The notes below the pieces were generated by a model, which had not been told where the DNA came from, searched no databases, and saw only the letters and a program-made list of their open reading frames with translations. A stretch of 64,000 nucleotides of DNA from Desulfuromonas sp. CSMB_57 (GTDB lineage: Bacteria; Desulfobacterota; Desulfuromonadia; Desulfuromonadales; Syntrophotaleaceae): contig NZ_JAFCIY020000024.1 in NCBI RefSeq assembly GCF_020194955.2, forward strand, positions 1 to 64,000, in the 5' to 3' direction. This document shows, piece after piece, positions 36,272-43,787 of the stretch; position 1 is the stretch's first letter; every line of letters starts with the position of its first letter. The translations under genes and the position numbers were made by a program.

Positions 36272-36790
36272 TCATACCTCGCGCTGCCAACAGACCCGGC
36301 AGATGGCATGCTTGTCGTCCCAGGCGATATCCAGTTCGCCCTGATGGGCTTTGTTCATGGCCCGACCCAGGTGCTCGGCCAGTTTTTCCTCCGTGGTCTC
36401 GATGATCAGTGCTTCCCCCTCCCGCTCCATGCGCATGATCCGCTCCAACGGATTCTTGGCCATGGCCTTGCTCTCTTCATTCTGCAGCAGATTACGGATT
36501 TCCTCCTCGTGGCGCCAGAGATACTCTCCACGCAAGGTGACATAGCCTTCCGGATAACGATCCTCCATCTTGCGGCAGGCCGGACAGGTCACCTTGCGGA
36601 CTTCGGCATCCCTGGCCAGCACCTCATATTCAGCCGCGTCCCGATACCAGCGTTTTTTGCGGTAAATCGCCTGGCACCCTGCGCAGACCGCCGGTTCCGG
36701 CAACCCTTCGCCCTGCAGATAGGGATCGGAACTGGTTTCGGCCCGCCCTCGTTTATCGCTGATACCAAATTTTCTGGAGTCTTTTTGCAT
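36272..36790 (-). CDS. BCAM0308-type zinc-ribbon protein (NMD3-like annotation)
   Basis: 172 residues. Two CxxC knuckles (C-A-G-C at about 36-39 and C-P-A-C at about 69-72) probably form one zinc ribbon, and the following RYPEGYVTLRGEYL and a helical, charged C-terminal half resemble the BCAM0308 family. That family is often labelled a protein affecting ribosome stability and mRNA decay because of similarity to NMD3. The role is unproven. Its place as first gene of an archease-rtcB operon supports an RNA-related job. AAGGGGG lies 6 nt before the ATG. Confidence 0.75.
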   Translation of the reverse strand: MQKDSRKFGISDKRGRAETSSDPYLQGEGLPEPAVCAGCQAIYRKKRWYRDAAEYEVLARDAEVRKVTCPACRKMEDRYPEGYVTLRGEYLWRHEEEIRNLLQNEESKAMAKNPLERIMRMEREGEALIIETTEEKLAEHLGRAMNKAHQGELDIAWDDKHAICRVCWQREV

Positions 36791-36829
36791 AGTTGCCCCC
36801 TTGAAAAAGAGTATTGCGGCTCTTCTTCC

Positions 36830-36838
36830 AGTATAGCA
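36830..36838 (-). promoter_or_regulatory. Extended -10 promoter of the RNA-repair operon
   Basis: On the minus strand TGCTATACT, an extended -10 element (TGn plus TATACT), lies about 40 bp before the zinc-ribbon gene. No good -35 and no sigma-54 site is visible, so control differs from the sigma-54/RtcR arrangement known for E. coli rtcBA. Confidence 0.35.
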
Positions 36839-36876
36839 TCCCGCATGGGCTTGTATAGAAAACGACGGGGCAAGGT

Positions 36877-37137
36877 TTATGGGGCGGGATTTGGATCCTG
36901 GTCCTGCTCCTCACGACGCTGGCGCTCCAGCTCGCGGCGGGTCAGTATAAAAAGGTTGCGGAATCCGGCAGCGATGCCGAAAAAGAGAAACAAGAGCGTC
37001 ATCCACGGGGCCGTGCCGAGTCGGCGATCCAGGTAGTACCCCATGGCCAGGCCGATGAGAGAGGCGGCAACCATACTGATGCCGAGACCGGACAAAAAAC
37101 CGATGGAGCGAATCAGGCGCGGGCGATCTTCAGGCAT
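36877..37137 (-). CDS. AtpZ/AtpI-like small membrane protein
   Basis: 86 residues with two transmembrane helices (about 11-32 and 45-62) and the AtpZ pattern GLGISMVAASLIGLAMGYYLDRRLGTAPWMTLLFLFFGIAAGF, here within residues 15-59, followed by a basic tail. Such proteins are normally encoded just ahead of atp operons and help ATP synthase assembly or magnesium uptake. No ATP synthase gene is nearby, so this is an orphan copy or the operon is split in this lineage. The start at 37137 has GGATGG upstream. Confidence 0.8.
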   Translation of the reverse strand: MPEDRPRLIRSIGFLSGLGISMVAASLIGLAMGYYLDRRLGTAPWMTLLFLFFGIAAGFRNLFILTRRELERQRREEQDQDPNPAP

Positions 37138-37165
37138 GGCAACCATCCCGATGGCAAACACAAGG

Positions 37166-38131
37166 CTACATGAAAAGACGCACGAAGTGACCGAACAACT
37201 GCTCGTCGACATCGGCCACGACCGTTTCCCGCATGAACTTCAGGGCCTCGAAGGTGCTGCGCCGGGTATGATAGGGGCGATTCGACGTCAGGGCTTCATA
37301 GATATCCGCCAAGCGGCAGATGCGGGCGTAGGGATGGATGTCCGGGCCGGTCATGCCATAGGGATAACCGCTGCCATTATCCCGCTCATGATGTTGCAAC
37401 ACGATGGTGCGCACCTCGTCGGTCAGCATGTGACTTTCCTCCAGCAACCGGAAACCGTCTTCGACATGCCGATTCATGATTTGCCGTTCCGCCGCCGTCA
37501 ACGCCCCGGGCTTGTTGAGAATTTCGAGGGGTACCAGGCATTTGCCCAGATCGTGCAGAAAAAAGCCGGCTCCCAGGCGGTGCAGATCGTGCTGCGGGTC
37601 CTCGCCGAAAAAAAGACGGGCCAGGGCCAGGGCAAAAATGCCGACATTGGTCGAATGGACATAGGTGGCATGGTCGAAGGAGGTCAGCCGCACCAGATGT
37701 CGGGCGGCCTCGTCGCTGGCCACGATGAGTTCCACCGTCGGCGCAATGATTTCGCTGGCCTGACTGACGAAGGCCGCCCGCGGTTCCTCGCAGATACGGC
37801 GCAGAACCTCGCGGCAGGCCACCTGCACCGCCTGGGCCTTGGCGGCGGCGGAGATGGATGGATCGCGAATCAGACGCGTCAGGGACTCCTTGAGGAAACG
37901 GCTGTAGGATGTCGCCGCCTCGCGACGGATATACAGAACCTCCGTACCGAACTGCTTCAGGCGAATTCGGCTGTCGCCATCAAATTCATGGCCCTGGGCG
38001 GCAAACAGCACATATTCCCCGCCCTGCAGGCGTCGAAACAAATCACAGGGGCAGGAACCGCCCAGAAACAGGGAATCGACATCGATGGGCAGCAGGTTGG
38101 CCGCTTCGACCTCGGCAAGCAATACCGTCAA
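37166..38131 (-). CDS. HD-GYP domain phosphodiesterase
   Basis: About 321 residues. The N-terminal 110 residues resemble a DUF3391-like or degenerate PilZ-like sensing module (LLPIDVDSLFLG, LQGGEYVLFAAQG). The C-terminal 200 residues form an HD-GYP domain with FLHDLGKC, the HVEDGFRLLEE histidine, QHHERDNGSGYP and ADIYEALTSNRPY. It should degrade c-di-GMP. Start choice: TTG at 38131 has a perfect AGGAGG 8 nt upstream, whereas the ATG at 38167 has none; both are in frame. Gene order places it ahead of atpZ with a 28-bp gap. Confidence 0.88.
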   Translation of the reverse strand: MTVLLAEVEAANLLPIDVDSLFLGGSCPCDLFRRLQGGEYVLFAAQGHEFDGDSRIRLKQFGTEVLYIRREAATSYSRFLKESLTRLIRDPSISAAAKAQAVQVACREVLRRICEEPRAAFVSQASEIIAPTVELIVASDEAARHLVRLTSFDHATYVHSTNVGIFALALARLFFGEDPQHDLHRLGAGFFLHDLGKCLVPLEILNKPGALTAAERQIMNRHVEDGFRLLEESHMLTDEVRTIVLQHHERDNGSGYPYGMTGPDIHPYARICRLADIYEALTSNRPYHTRRSTFEALKFMRETVVADVDEQLFGHFVRLFM

Positions 38132-38187
38132 TCCTTGTCCCTCCTGTCCCCTGCCATCTGCCCGCATGAGGCGCCAAGCCGTTCCGG

Positions 38188-39492
38188 TCAGGAATTCAGA
38201 TAGGTCGTAATGTTGGCCGCGATGGTCTGGAATATACGCGTGAATTCCTGCTCGTCCCGCTCCAGAAGGGTGATGCGGAAACCCTGTTCCGGGGTGCAGA
38301 AGGACGACAGGGGCACCACGCAAATACCGGTGGACGCCAGGAGATAATAAACGAATCGCTTGTCCAGGGAAATCCCCGGCTGGTTGACCAACCCCTCGAC
38401 CAGGTTGCGCACGTCCTCATTGGCAATGGGCAGGGTCTGCCGGTGGGTAAGCAGTTCGCGGTTGATCACCACACTCATGTAAAAGGCACCGTTGGTGCGG
38501 TTGGCCTTGATGCCCGGCACCTCCTTGAGAACCTCGTAGGCGATGTTCGAGGCCCGTTCGTAACGGGCTTTGCGTTCCTCCAGGTAGGCCCGGTATTCCG
38601 GATGGGCCAGCAGACGGGGAATGGCCTTCTGCGGCAAAGTGGTGGAGCAGACTTCGACCATCTTGGCGTTCAGTATGCTTTGCACATAGCGCTGGAACAT
38701 GGGGTCCTTGTCGGCGTTGTAGACCTCCATCCAGCCGCAGCGTGCCCCCGGCCAGGGAACTTCCTTGCTGATGCCGCGCAGTGCCATGCCGGGAACATCG
38801 CCGATGATATCGCTCAGGGGTTTGGTCGACTGGCCGTTGAACACCAGGTTATGATACACCTCATCGCAGATGACGAACAGGTCGTATTCCTTGGCGATGG
38901 CGATCATCTCCCGCAGAATGCGCTCCGGATAGACCGCTCCGGTGGGATTGTCGGGATTGATGATCAGGATGCCGGCGATGGCTGGATTGTATTTAACCGA
39001 CAGACGCAGATCATCCAAATCGGGGTACCAGTGATTATCCGGGTCGAGGCGATAGGAGATAGGGCGGGTGCCGGCATGGGCCGCTTCGGCCGAGGAATGG
39101 GTGGAATAGGTCGGCGACGGTCCGATAACCCGGGATTCCCGGCGCAGGAAACCGTACACCTTCTGGATGGCGTCGCCGAGACCGTTGAAAAACAGGATAT
39201 CGTCGGGACGAATCTGGGCTTTGCCGCGCAGGTTGGTCTGCTCTGCCAGGAATTCGCGGGTTTCCAGCACCCCGCGGGTCGGGCAATAGCCGTAGGTACA
39301 ATCCTCCATGACCAGATCGGCTACCACTTTTTTGATCCAGCGCGGAATTTTTTCTCCCTTGGCAATGGGATCACCGATATTTTCCATGTTGGTCTTGATA
39401 CCCATCCGCTGCAGGGTATCGGCAATCTCGACGATAGCCCGTATTTCGTAGGTCAATTCTCCGGCGCCGATGTGTACGATGTCGTTGCGCAT
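38188..39492 (-). CDS. Class I/II aminotransferase (AlaA-like)
   Basis: 434 residues of the fold-type I PLP aminotransferases, resembling the alanine/aspartate transaminase group: YCPTRGVLETREFLAEQ, the INPDNPTGAVYP segment binding the cofactor phosphate side, ICDEVYHNL, and the PLP lysine in RGISKEVPWPGARCGW. GAFYMSV and a C-terminal GFRITLLERDEQEF follow. ATG at 39492 (MRNDIVHIG) has AGGGAGAAGG just upstream. Expression is probably controlled by the leader ORF and terminator upstream. The amino-acid substrate cannot be fixed from sequence. Confidence 0.9.
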   Translation of the reverse strand: MRNDIVHIGAGELTYEIRAIVEIADTLQRMGIKTNMENIGDPIAKGEKIPRWIKKVVADLVMEDCTYGYCPTRGVLETREFLAEQTNLRGKAQIRPDDILFFNGLGDAIQKVYGFLRRESRVIGPSPTYSTHSSAEAAHAGTRPISYRLDPDNHWYPDLDDLRLSVKYNPAIAGILIINPDNPTGAVYPERILREMIAIAKEYDLFVICDEVYHNLVFNGQSTKPLSDIIGDVPGMALRGISKEVPWPGARCGWMEVYNADKDPMFQRYVQSILNAKMVEVCSTTLPQKAIPRLLAHPEYRAYLEERKARYERASNIAYEVLKEVPGIKANRTNGAFYMSVVINRELLTHRQTLPIANEDVRNLVEGLVNQPGISLDKRFVYYLLASTGICVVPLSSFCTPEQGFRITLLERDEQEFTRIFQTIAANITTYLNS

Positions 39493-39540
39493 GCCCTTCT
39501 CCCTACCCTTCCCCGTTGATCCGCCACTGGCCTGGCCGGC

Positions 39541-39577
39541 CAAAAAAGAAAAAAGCCACGGGCAACAAGCCCATGGC
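39541..39577 (-). terminator. Terminator inside the aminotransferase 5' leader (attenuator)
   Basis: Minus-strand stem GCCATGGGC/GCCCGTGGC (9 bp, one G-T pair) with a 5-nt loop, followed by TTTTTTCTTTTTT. It lies 49 bp upstream of the aminotransferase start and downstream of the leader ORF. No other minus-strand gene lies upstream before the divergent mrcA, so it must act on the leader transcript. Confidence 0.75.
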
Positions 39578-39603
39578 CTCACTGCTGATGCCCGAACCGG
39601 TCT

Positions 39604-39705
39604 TCAGGCGGCAAGACGATGAGCCCCGGGGCGGCTTACGGCCGCTGCGCGGCGAGCTCGCCGCGGGCTTGCTGCACACCTGGTGCCCTGCTGGCTGGGT
39701 TGCAT
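39604..39705 (-). CDS. Putative leader peptide, 33 residues, Ala/Arg-rich
   Basis: ATG at 39705 has a perfect AGGAGG 5 nt upstream. The 33 residues begin MQPSQQGTRC and end GAHRLAA, with about 10 alanines and 7 arginines. A strong palindrome (CGCGGCGAGCTCGCCGCG) lies inside the ORF and the terminator begins 27 bp after its stop. The layout of leader ORF, internal hairpin and terminator resembles amino-acid attenuators. Alanine richness would suit an alanine transaminase, but high GC alone also enriches Ala and Arg codons. Confidence 0.5.
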   Translation of the reverse strand: MQPSQQGTRCAASPRRARRAAAVSRPGAHRLAA

Positions 39706-39731
39706 AACTACCTCCTGAAGACAGATGGATC

Positions 39732-39760
39732 TGGTTAGCACAGGTACAGGCCAAAGTCAA
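39732..39760 (-). promoter_or_regulatory. Promoter for the leader/aminotransferase transcript
   Basis: TTGACT (39760-39755) followed after about 15-17 bp by TGTGCTAAC-type sequence on the minus strand, about 30 bp before the leader ORF start. The -35 is good, the -10 is poor but has extended-type TGTG. Confidence 0.4.
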
Positions 39761-39843
39761 TATCCTCGGCAAGCCCTCTGTTCCTATGGGGGATTTTGTG
39801 GTATAAACAGCCCCATTCTGGAAGGGAGCCTGAGTTTACTACT

Positions 39844-42231
39844 ATGAACAGCAAACAAATCATCCCCATTATTCTCTGGTCTCTGGCCGGTCTGCTGGTG
39901 ACCGGCTGTGCCCTGCTGCTGGCCGGTTATCTGTGGGTGGCCGCCAGCCTGCCCAAGGTGGACACCCTGGCCGACTATCATCCACCCATCGTCACCCAAG
40001 TGTTCGCCGACGACGGAACGGTGCTCGCCGAATTCGCCCAGGAGCGGCGCATCCTGGTACCGGTCAACAGCATGCCCGAGCTGCTACTGCAGTCCTTCGT
40101 CGCTGCGGAAGACGCCAATTTCTATCGGCATCCCGGCATCGATTTGCTCTCCATTCTGCGCGCCGCCATGAAAAATATCCTGGCCGGCGGTATCCGGCAG
40201 GGCGGCAGCACCATTACCCAGCAGGTCGCCAAAAGCCTGCTGCTGACCCCCGAACGCAAATTTTCCCGCAAGTTCAAAGAGGCCATCCTGGCCTGGCGCA
40301 TCGAGAAGAAACTGGCCAAGGAGGATATTCTCTACCTGTACCTGAACCAGATCTACCTCGGGCACGGCGCCTACGGTGTGCAGGCGGCGGCGGAAAACTA
40401 TTTCGGCAAAAATGTCAACCAGTTGACCCTGGCGGAGTGCGCCATGCTCGGCGGCCTGCCCCAGGCTCCCAGCCGCTATTCGCCCTACCGCAATTATCCG
40501 GCCGCCAAGGAACGCCAGCGCTACGTCTTGGCCCGGATGGTCAAGGAAGGGTTTATCACGGAGGAAATGGCCGCCGCCGCGGATCGGGAGACCATCAAGA
40601 TTCAGCCGCGCCCGGCCCGCCAAGTGGCCGGCTCCGATTATTTTACCGAGCAGGTGCGCCGCTATATCGAAGAACGCTACGGCGCGCAGGCCCTGACCTA
40701 CGGCGGACTCAAAGTCTACACCACCATGAATGTCGAAATGCAGCAGGCGGCCCAGGAGGCGGTGCAGTCCAATCTGCGCCGCCACGACCGCCGCTGGGGA
40801 TTTCGCGGCCCGCTGCGCACCCTCAGCGCCGGGGAACAAAACATCTTTGTGGCTCGCCAGGAAGCCACCATCGAGCAACCGCCGGCGCCGGGCAGCCTGA
40901 TCGAAGGGGTACTGACCGGCCAGGAGCAGAATCGCCTGCTGGTGCGGGTCGGCCGTTTTACCGGCAGCATTCCCCTGTCCTCCCGCGATTGGCTCGGCCA
41001 GTTGACCGTCGTGCCGCGAGGCCAGCCGGCCCAAACCCAGCGCGGCCGGGGCCGCCTGCAGATGCCGGTCGGCTCGGTGCTGCTGTTGCGGGTCAGCAAG
41101 GTGGAAGGGCAGCATCTGGTTTTGGCTCTGGAACAGGTTCCCGAAGCCCAAGCGGCTCTGGTAGCCCTGGATCCGAACAACGGCCAGGTCAAGGCCATGG
41201 TGGGCGGCTACGATTTTCGGCACAGCCAGTTCAATCGAGCCATTCAGGCGCGGCGATTGCCGGGTTCCGCCTTTAAACCGCTCATCTACGCCGCGGCGTT
41301 GGACAAGGGCTATACTCCGGCGACCATCGTCATGGACACTCCCGTCAGTTTTCCGGGGGGCGGCCGGGAATGGAGCCCGAAAAATTATGACGGCACCTTC
41401 CGTGGTCCTTTGACCGTGCGCCAGGCTCTGACCCACTCCAACAATGTGGTAACGGTCAAAATGCTGCAGGATATCGGGGTCCGGTATGCCATCGGCTATG
41501 CGCGTAAACTGGGCATCCAGTCGCCCCTGAACAACGACCTCACCTTGGCCCTGGGGTCCTCGGCGGTATCGCCGCTGGAGTTGGCGACCGCCTATTGCGC
41601 TTTTGCCAATGGCGGGGTACGGGTCAATCCCGTTTATGTCACCAAGGTGGTGGATCGCACCGGCCGGGTGCTGGAATCCATCGATCCGGCTGATTTTCCC
41701 GGTGGTCCCGGCCGCGATCAACAATGGATCCGGCTGTCTCCGGAACGGGTCATCTCGCCGGAAACCGCCTTTCTCATCACCAACCTGATGGAAAGCGTCG
41801 TCCAGGAGGGAACCGGTCAAATCGCCAAATCCCTGGCCCGGCCGGTGGCGGCCAAGACCGGCACCACCAACGACCTCAAGGATGCCTGGTTCGTTGGCTT
41901 TACCCCGCAATTGGTGGCCCTGTCCTGGGTCGGTTACGATCAGGAACGCTCCCTGGGATATGGCGAAACGGGTGCCCGGGCCGCGGCGCCGGCGTGGTTG
42001 GATTTCATGCAGAGGGCCGTGCGCCATATGGCTCCACAGTCCTTCCATATCCCGGACAGCATCGAATTTCGGCCCATCGACCGGGCCAGCGGACTGCTCG
42101 CGCCCGAGGATCGGGCCGATGTCACCATCGAAGCCTTTGCTCCGGGCACGGCACCGACCCGTTTTGCCGACCAGGTCGAGCAGCCACGGAGCATGGATTT
42201 CTATCAACTGGATCTGGAAGAGGAAAACTGA
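39844..42231 (+). CDS. mrcA: Class A penicillin-binding protein (PBP1A-type)
   Basis: 795 residues. An N-terminal membrane anchor (about 6-28) is followed by a glycosyltransferase family 51 domain with EDANFYRHPGID, RQGGSTITQQVAKS and LYLNQIYLGHGAYGV. The transpeptidase domain has the SxxK serine in PGSAFKPLIYAA, the SNN motif in THSNNVV and KTGT in AAKTGTTND. It polymerises and crosslinks peptidoglycan. An OB-like insertion between the domains (about 330-440) is usual for PBP1A. ATG at 39844 gives the proper membrane anchor; no close ribosome site is seen. A TATAAA box lies at 39802-39807. Confidence 0.95.
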   Translation: MNSKQIIPIILWSLAGLLVTGCALLLAGYLWVAASLPKVDTLADYHPPIVTQVFADDGTVLAEFAQERRILVPVNSMPELLLQSFVAAEDANFYRHPGIDLLSILRAAMKNILAGGIRQGGSTITQQVAKSLLLTPERKFSRKFKEAILAWRIEKKLAKEDILYLYLNQIYLGHGAYGVQAAAENYFGKNVNQLTLAECAMLGGLPQAPSRYSPYRNYPAAKERQRYVLARMVKEGFITEEMAAAADRETIKIQPRPARQVAGSDYFTEQVRRYIEERYGAQALTYGGLKVYTTMNVEMQQAAQEAVQSNLRRHDRRWGFRGPLRTLSAGEQNIFVARQEATIEQPPAPGSLIEGVLTGQEQNRLLVRVGRFTGSIPLSSRDWLGQLTVVPRGQPAQTQRGRGRLQMPVGSVLLLRVSKVEGQHLVLALEQVPEAQAALVALDPNNGQVKAMVGGYDFRHSQFNRAIQARRLPGSAFKPLIYAAALDKGYTPATIVMDTPVSFPGGGREWSPKNYDGTFRGPLTVRQALTHSNNVVTVKMLQDIGVRYAIGYARKLGIQSPLNNDLTLALGSSAVSPLELATAYCAFANGGVRVNPVYVTKVVDRTGRVLESIDPADFPGGPGRDQQWIRLSPERVISPETAFLITNLMESVVQEGTGQIAKSLARPVAAKTGTTNDLKDAWFVGFTPQLVALSWVGYDQERSLGYGETGARAAAPAWLDFMQRAVRHMAPQSFHIPDSIEFRPIDRASGLLAPEDRADVTIEAFAPGTAPTRFADQVEQPRSMDFYQLDLEEEN

Positions 42232-42240
42232 GGGAATCCG

Positions 42241-42882
42241 TCAGGCGACGCCCGTGCGGGGACACAGGGCCAGCACCGGACAAGAATGGCAGGCAGGACG
42301 GGAGGCGCGGCAGATCGCGCGGCCATGGTGAATCAGCAGATGGCTGGCCATGGTCCAGCGCTCGGTCGGCAGCCGAGGGCAAAGGTCCTGCTCGATACGC
42401 ACCGGATCCGTTTGCTTGGTCCACCCCAAACGCCACGATACCCGCCGCACATGGGTATCGACGGCCAGACCGGGCACGGAAAAGGCGTTGCCCAGAACCA
42501 CATTGGCGGTCTTGCGCCCGACTCCCGGCAGTGCCACCAGATCCTCCATCCGCTCCGGGACCTGACCGGCATGCCGCTGCAGCAGGGCCGCGGCACAGGC
42601 AATCAGATTCGCCGCCTTGTTGCGGAAAAATCCGGTGCTGCGAATCAGGTTTTCCAACTCCCCTTGGTCGGCGCCGGCCATGGCGTCCGGGTTGGGAAAG
42701 CGCTGAAACAGCGGACCGGTCACCAGATTCACCTGGCGATCGGTACATTGCGCCGACAGGATGGTGGCCACCAGCAATTGCCATGGCCCGTCAAAGTGCA
42801 GGGCACAGCGAGCCTCGGGATAGGTATCTGCAAGAATCTCCAGCACCCGGATCATCTGCCTCGTAGTCGCCTTCTCAGGCAC
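42241..42882 (-). CDS. nth: Endonuclease III
   Basis: 213 residues. DNA glycosylase/AP lyase for oxidised pyrimidines. Helix-hairpin-helix LPGVGRKTANVV carries catalytic K124, D142 lies in VDTHVRR, and the [4Fe-4S] ligands C191-x6-C198-x2-C201-x5-C207 match the canonical spacing exactly. The start is GTG at 42882 with GGAGGT upstream. It is convergent with mrcA (9-bp gap). Three DnaA-box-like sequences lie just upstream. Confidence 0.97.
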   Translation of the reverse strand: MPEKATTRQMIRVLEILADTYPEARCALHFDGPWQLLVATILSAQCTDRQVNLVTGPLFQRFPNPDAMAGADQGELENLIRSTGFFRNKAANLIACAAALLQRHAGQVPERMEDLVALPGVGRKTANVVLGNAFSVPGLAVDTHVRRVSWRLGWTKQTDPVRIEQDLCPRLPTERWTMASHLLIHHGRAICRASRPACHSCPVLALCPRTGVA

Positions 42883-42906
42883 GGTTCACCTCCGCCTAAA
42901 ACCGGG

Positions 42907-42936
42907 TTATCCACTTTTTCCACAGAGTTATCCACA
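42907..42936. promoter_or_regulatory. Cluster of three DnaA-box-like sites
   Basis: TTATCCACT (42907-42915), TTTTCCACA (42916-42924) and a perfect TTATCCACA (42928-42936), all in the same orientation within 30 bp, in the 136-bp gap upstream of nth. It is about 11 kb from dnaA. It could titrate DnaA or regulate nth. Confidence 0.55.
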
Positions 42937-43018
42937 AACCGCCCAACTCCCTTGGCGACGGGAGATAGCAGTCCATGGCGGGAGTCGAAGACAACCGGCG
43001 AGAGCCTCCCAAAGACCC

Positions 43019-43759
43019 TCAGTGGCAACCCGGAACGATTTCCATGGATCGACGGCCGATGAGAGGCGAGCGGGCATAGTTGCGGGGATCGAACAGCCGC
43101 AAGGTGTACAGCAGGGGCAGATGGGTTGAAGCACAGCGAGCCTGGCGTCCGCGATAGATGCGAACATCGATGATCTGCAATTGTCCGCCCAGATAGGCCC
43201 GGTCCGGGGCCCAAAGGGGCCAGGAAGCCGGAAAGGTGGCCGGCCAGAAGGGGCGCCGGGCCAAGCGCAACACGGTACCGCCAACGGGCAGAGAGGCACC
43301 GCCCCAGCGGCGGTCGCCAAAATCCCCCAGGATCAGAAGGGGGCAACCGCTGCTGAACCGACCCAGCAATTGCGGGTCCTGCAGGGCCAAGAGCTGTCGG
43401 CGCCGCTCCACGGCGCTGCCCCGGCATTGAACATTGCACAGGTGCAGCAACCGACCCGCTACATGGGCGTCGGCACGAAGAAAGGCTCCCCCCTCGCGGG
43501 CCACAATCTGCAGATCGTTGAGGGGATAGTAGGACAGGAAGGCGGTGCCTCCGGCCGCAAAGGGCCCGTAACGGTACATGGCCAGCCGCTCCGCCAGGCA
43601 AGCCAGCTGCTGGTCGCCGGCGTCGCATTCGGCCTCCTGAAGCGCCAGGATGTCGGGTGCGGCACGACTCACCACCTCCAGCACGCGGTGCGGTTCAATC
43701 TTGCCATCGACGCCCTGCCAACGGTGCAGGTTGTAGGTCATTACACGGATGGCGTACAT
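43019..43759 (-). CDS. Endonuclease/exonuclease/phosphatase family protein
   Basis: 246 residues of the EEP fold: MTYNLHRWQG with the metal asparagine, LALQEAE with the glutamate, LILGDFGD for the usual GDFN (asparagine replaced by glycine), DRAYLGG and the terminal ASTHLPLL histidine. The altered GDF motif leaves activity uncertain. The substrate could be nucleic acid or a phosphoester. GGAGG lies just before ATG 43759; gpsA ends 28 bp upstream in the same direction. Confidence 0.82.
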   Translation of the reverse strand: MYAIRVMTYNLHRWQGVDGKIEPHRVLEVVSRAAPDILALQEAECDAGDQQLACLAERLAMYRYGPFAAGGTAFLSYYPLNDLQIVAREGGAFLRADAHVAGRLLHLCNVQCRGSAVERRRQLLALQDPQLLGRFSSGCPLLILGDFGDRRWGGASLPVGGTVLRLARRPFWPATFPASWPLWAPDRAYLGGQLQIIDVRIYRGRQARCASTHLPLLYTLRLFDPRNYARSPLIGRRSMEIVPGCH

Positions 43760-43787
43760 GGCGCCTCCGGTGCCGGCATGCGTCCGG

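Noticed and set aside
39503-39772. 89-codon minus-strand frame across the aminotransferase leader
   Set aside because: It runs through the terminator and is in a different frame from the 33-codon ORF that has the strong ribosome site.
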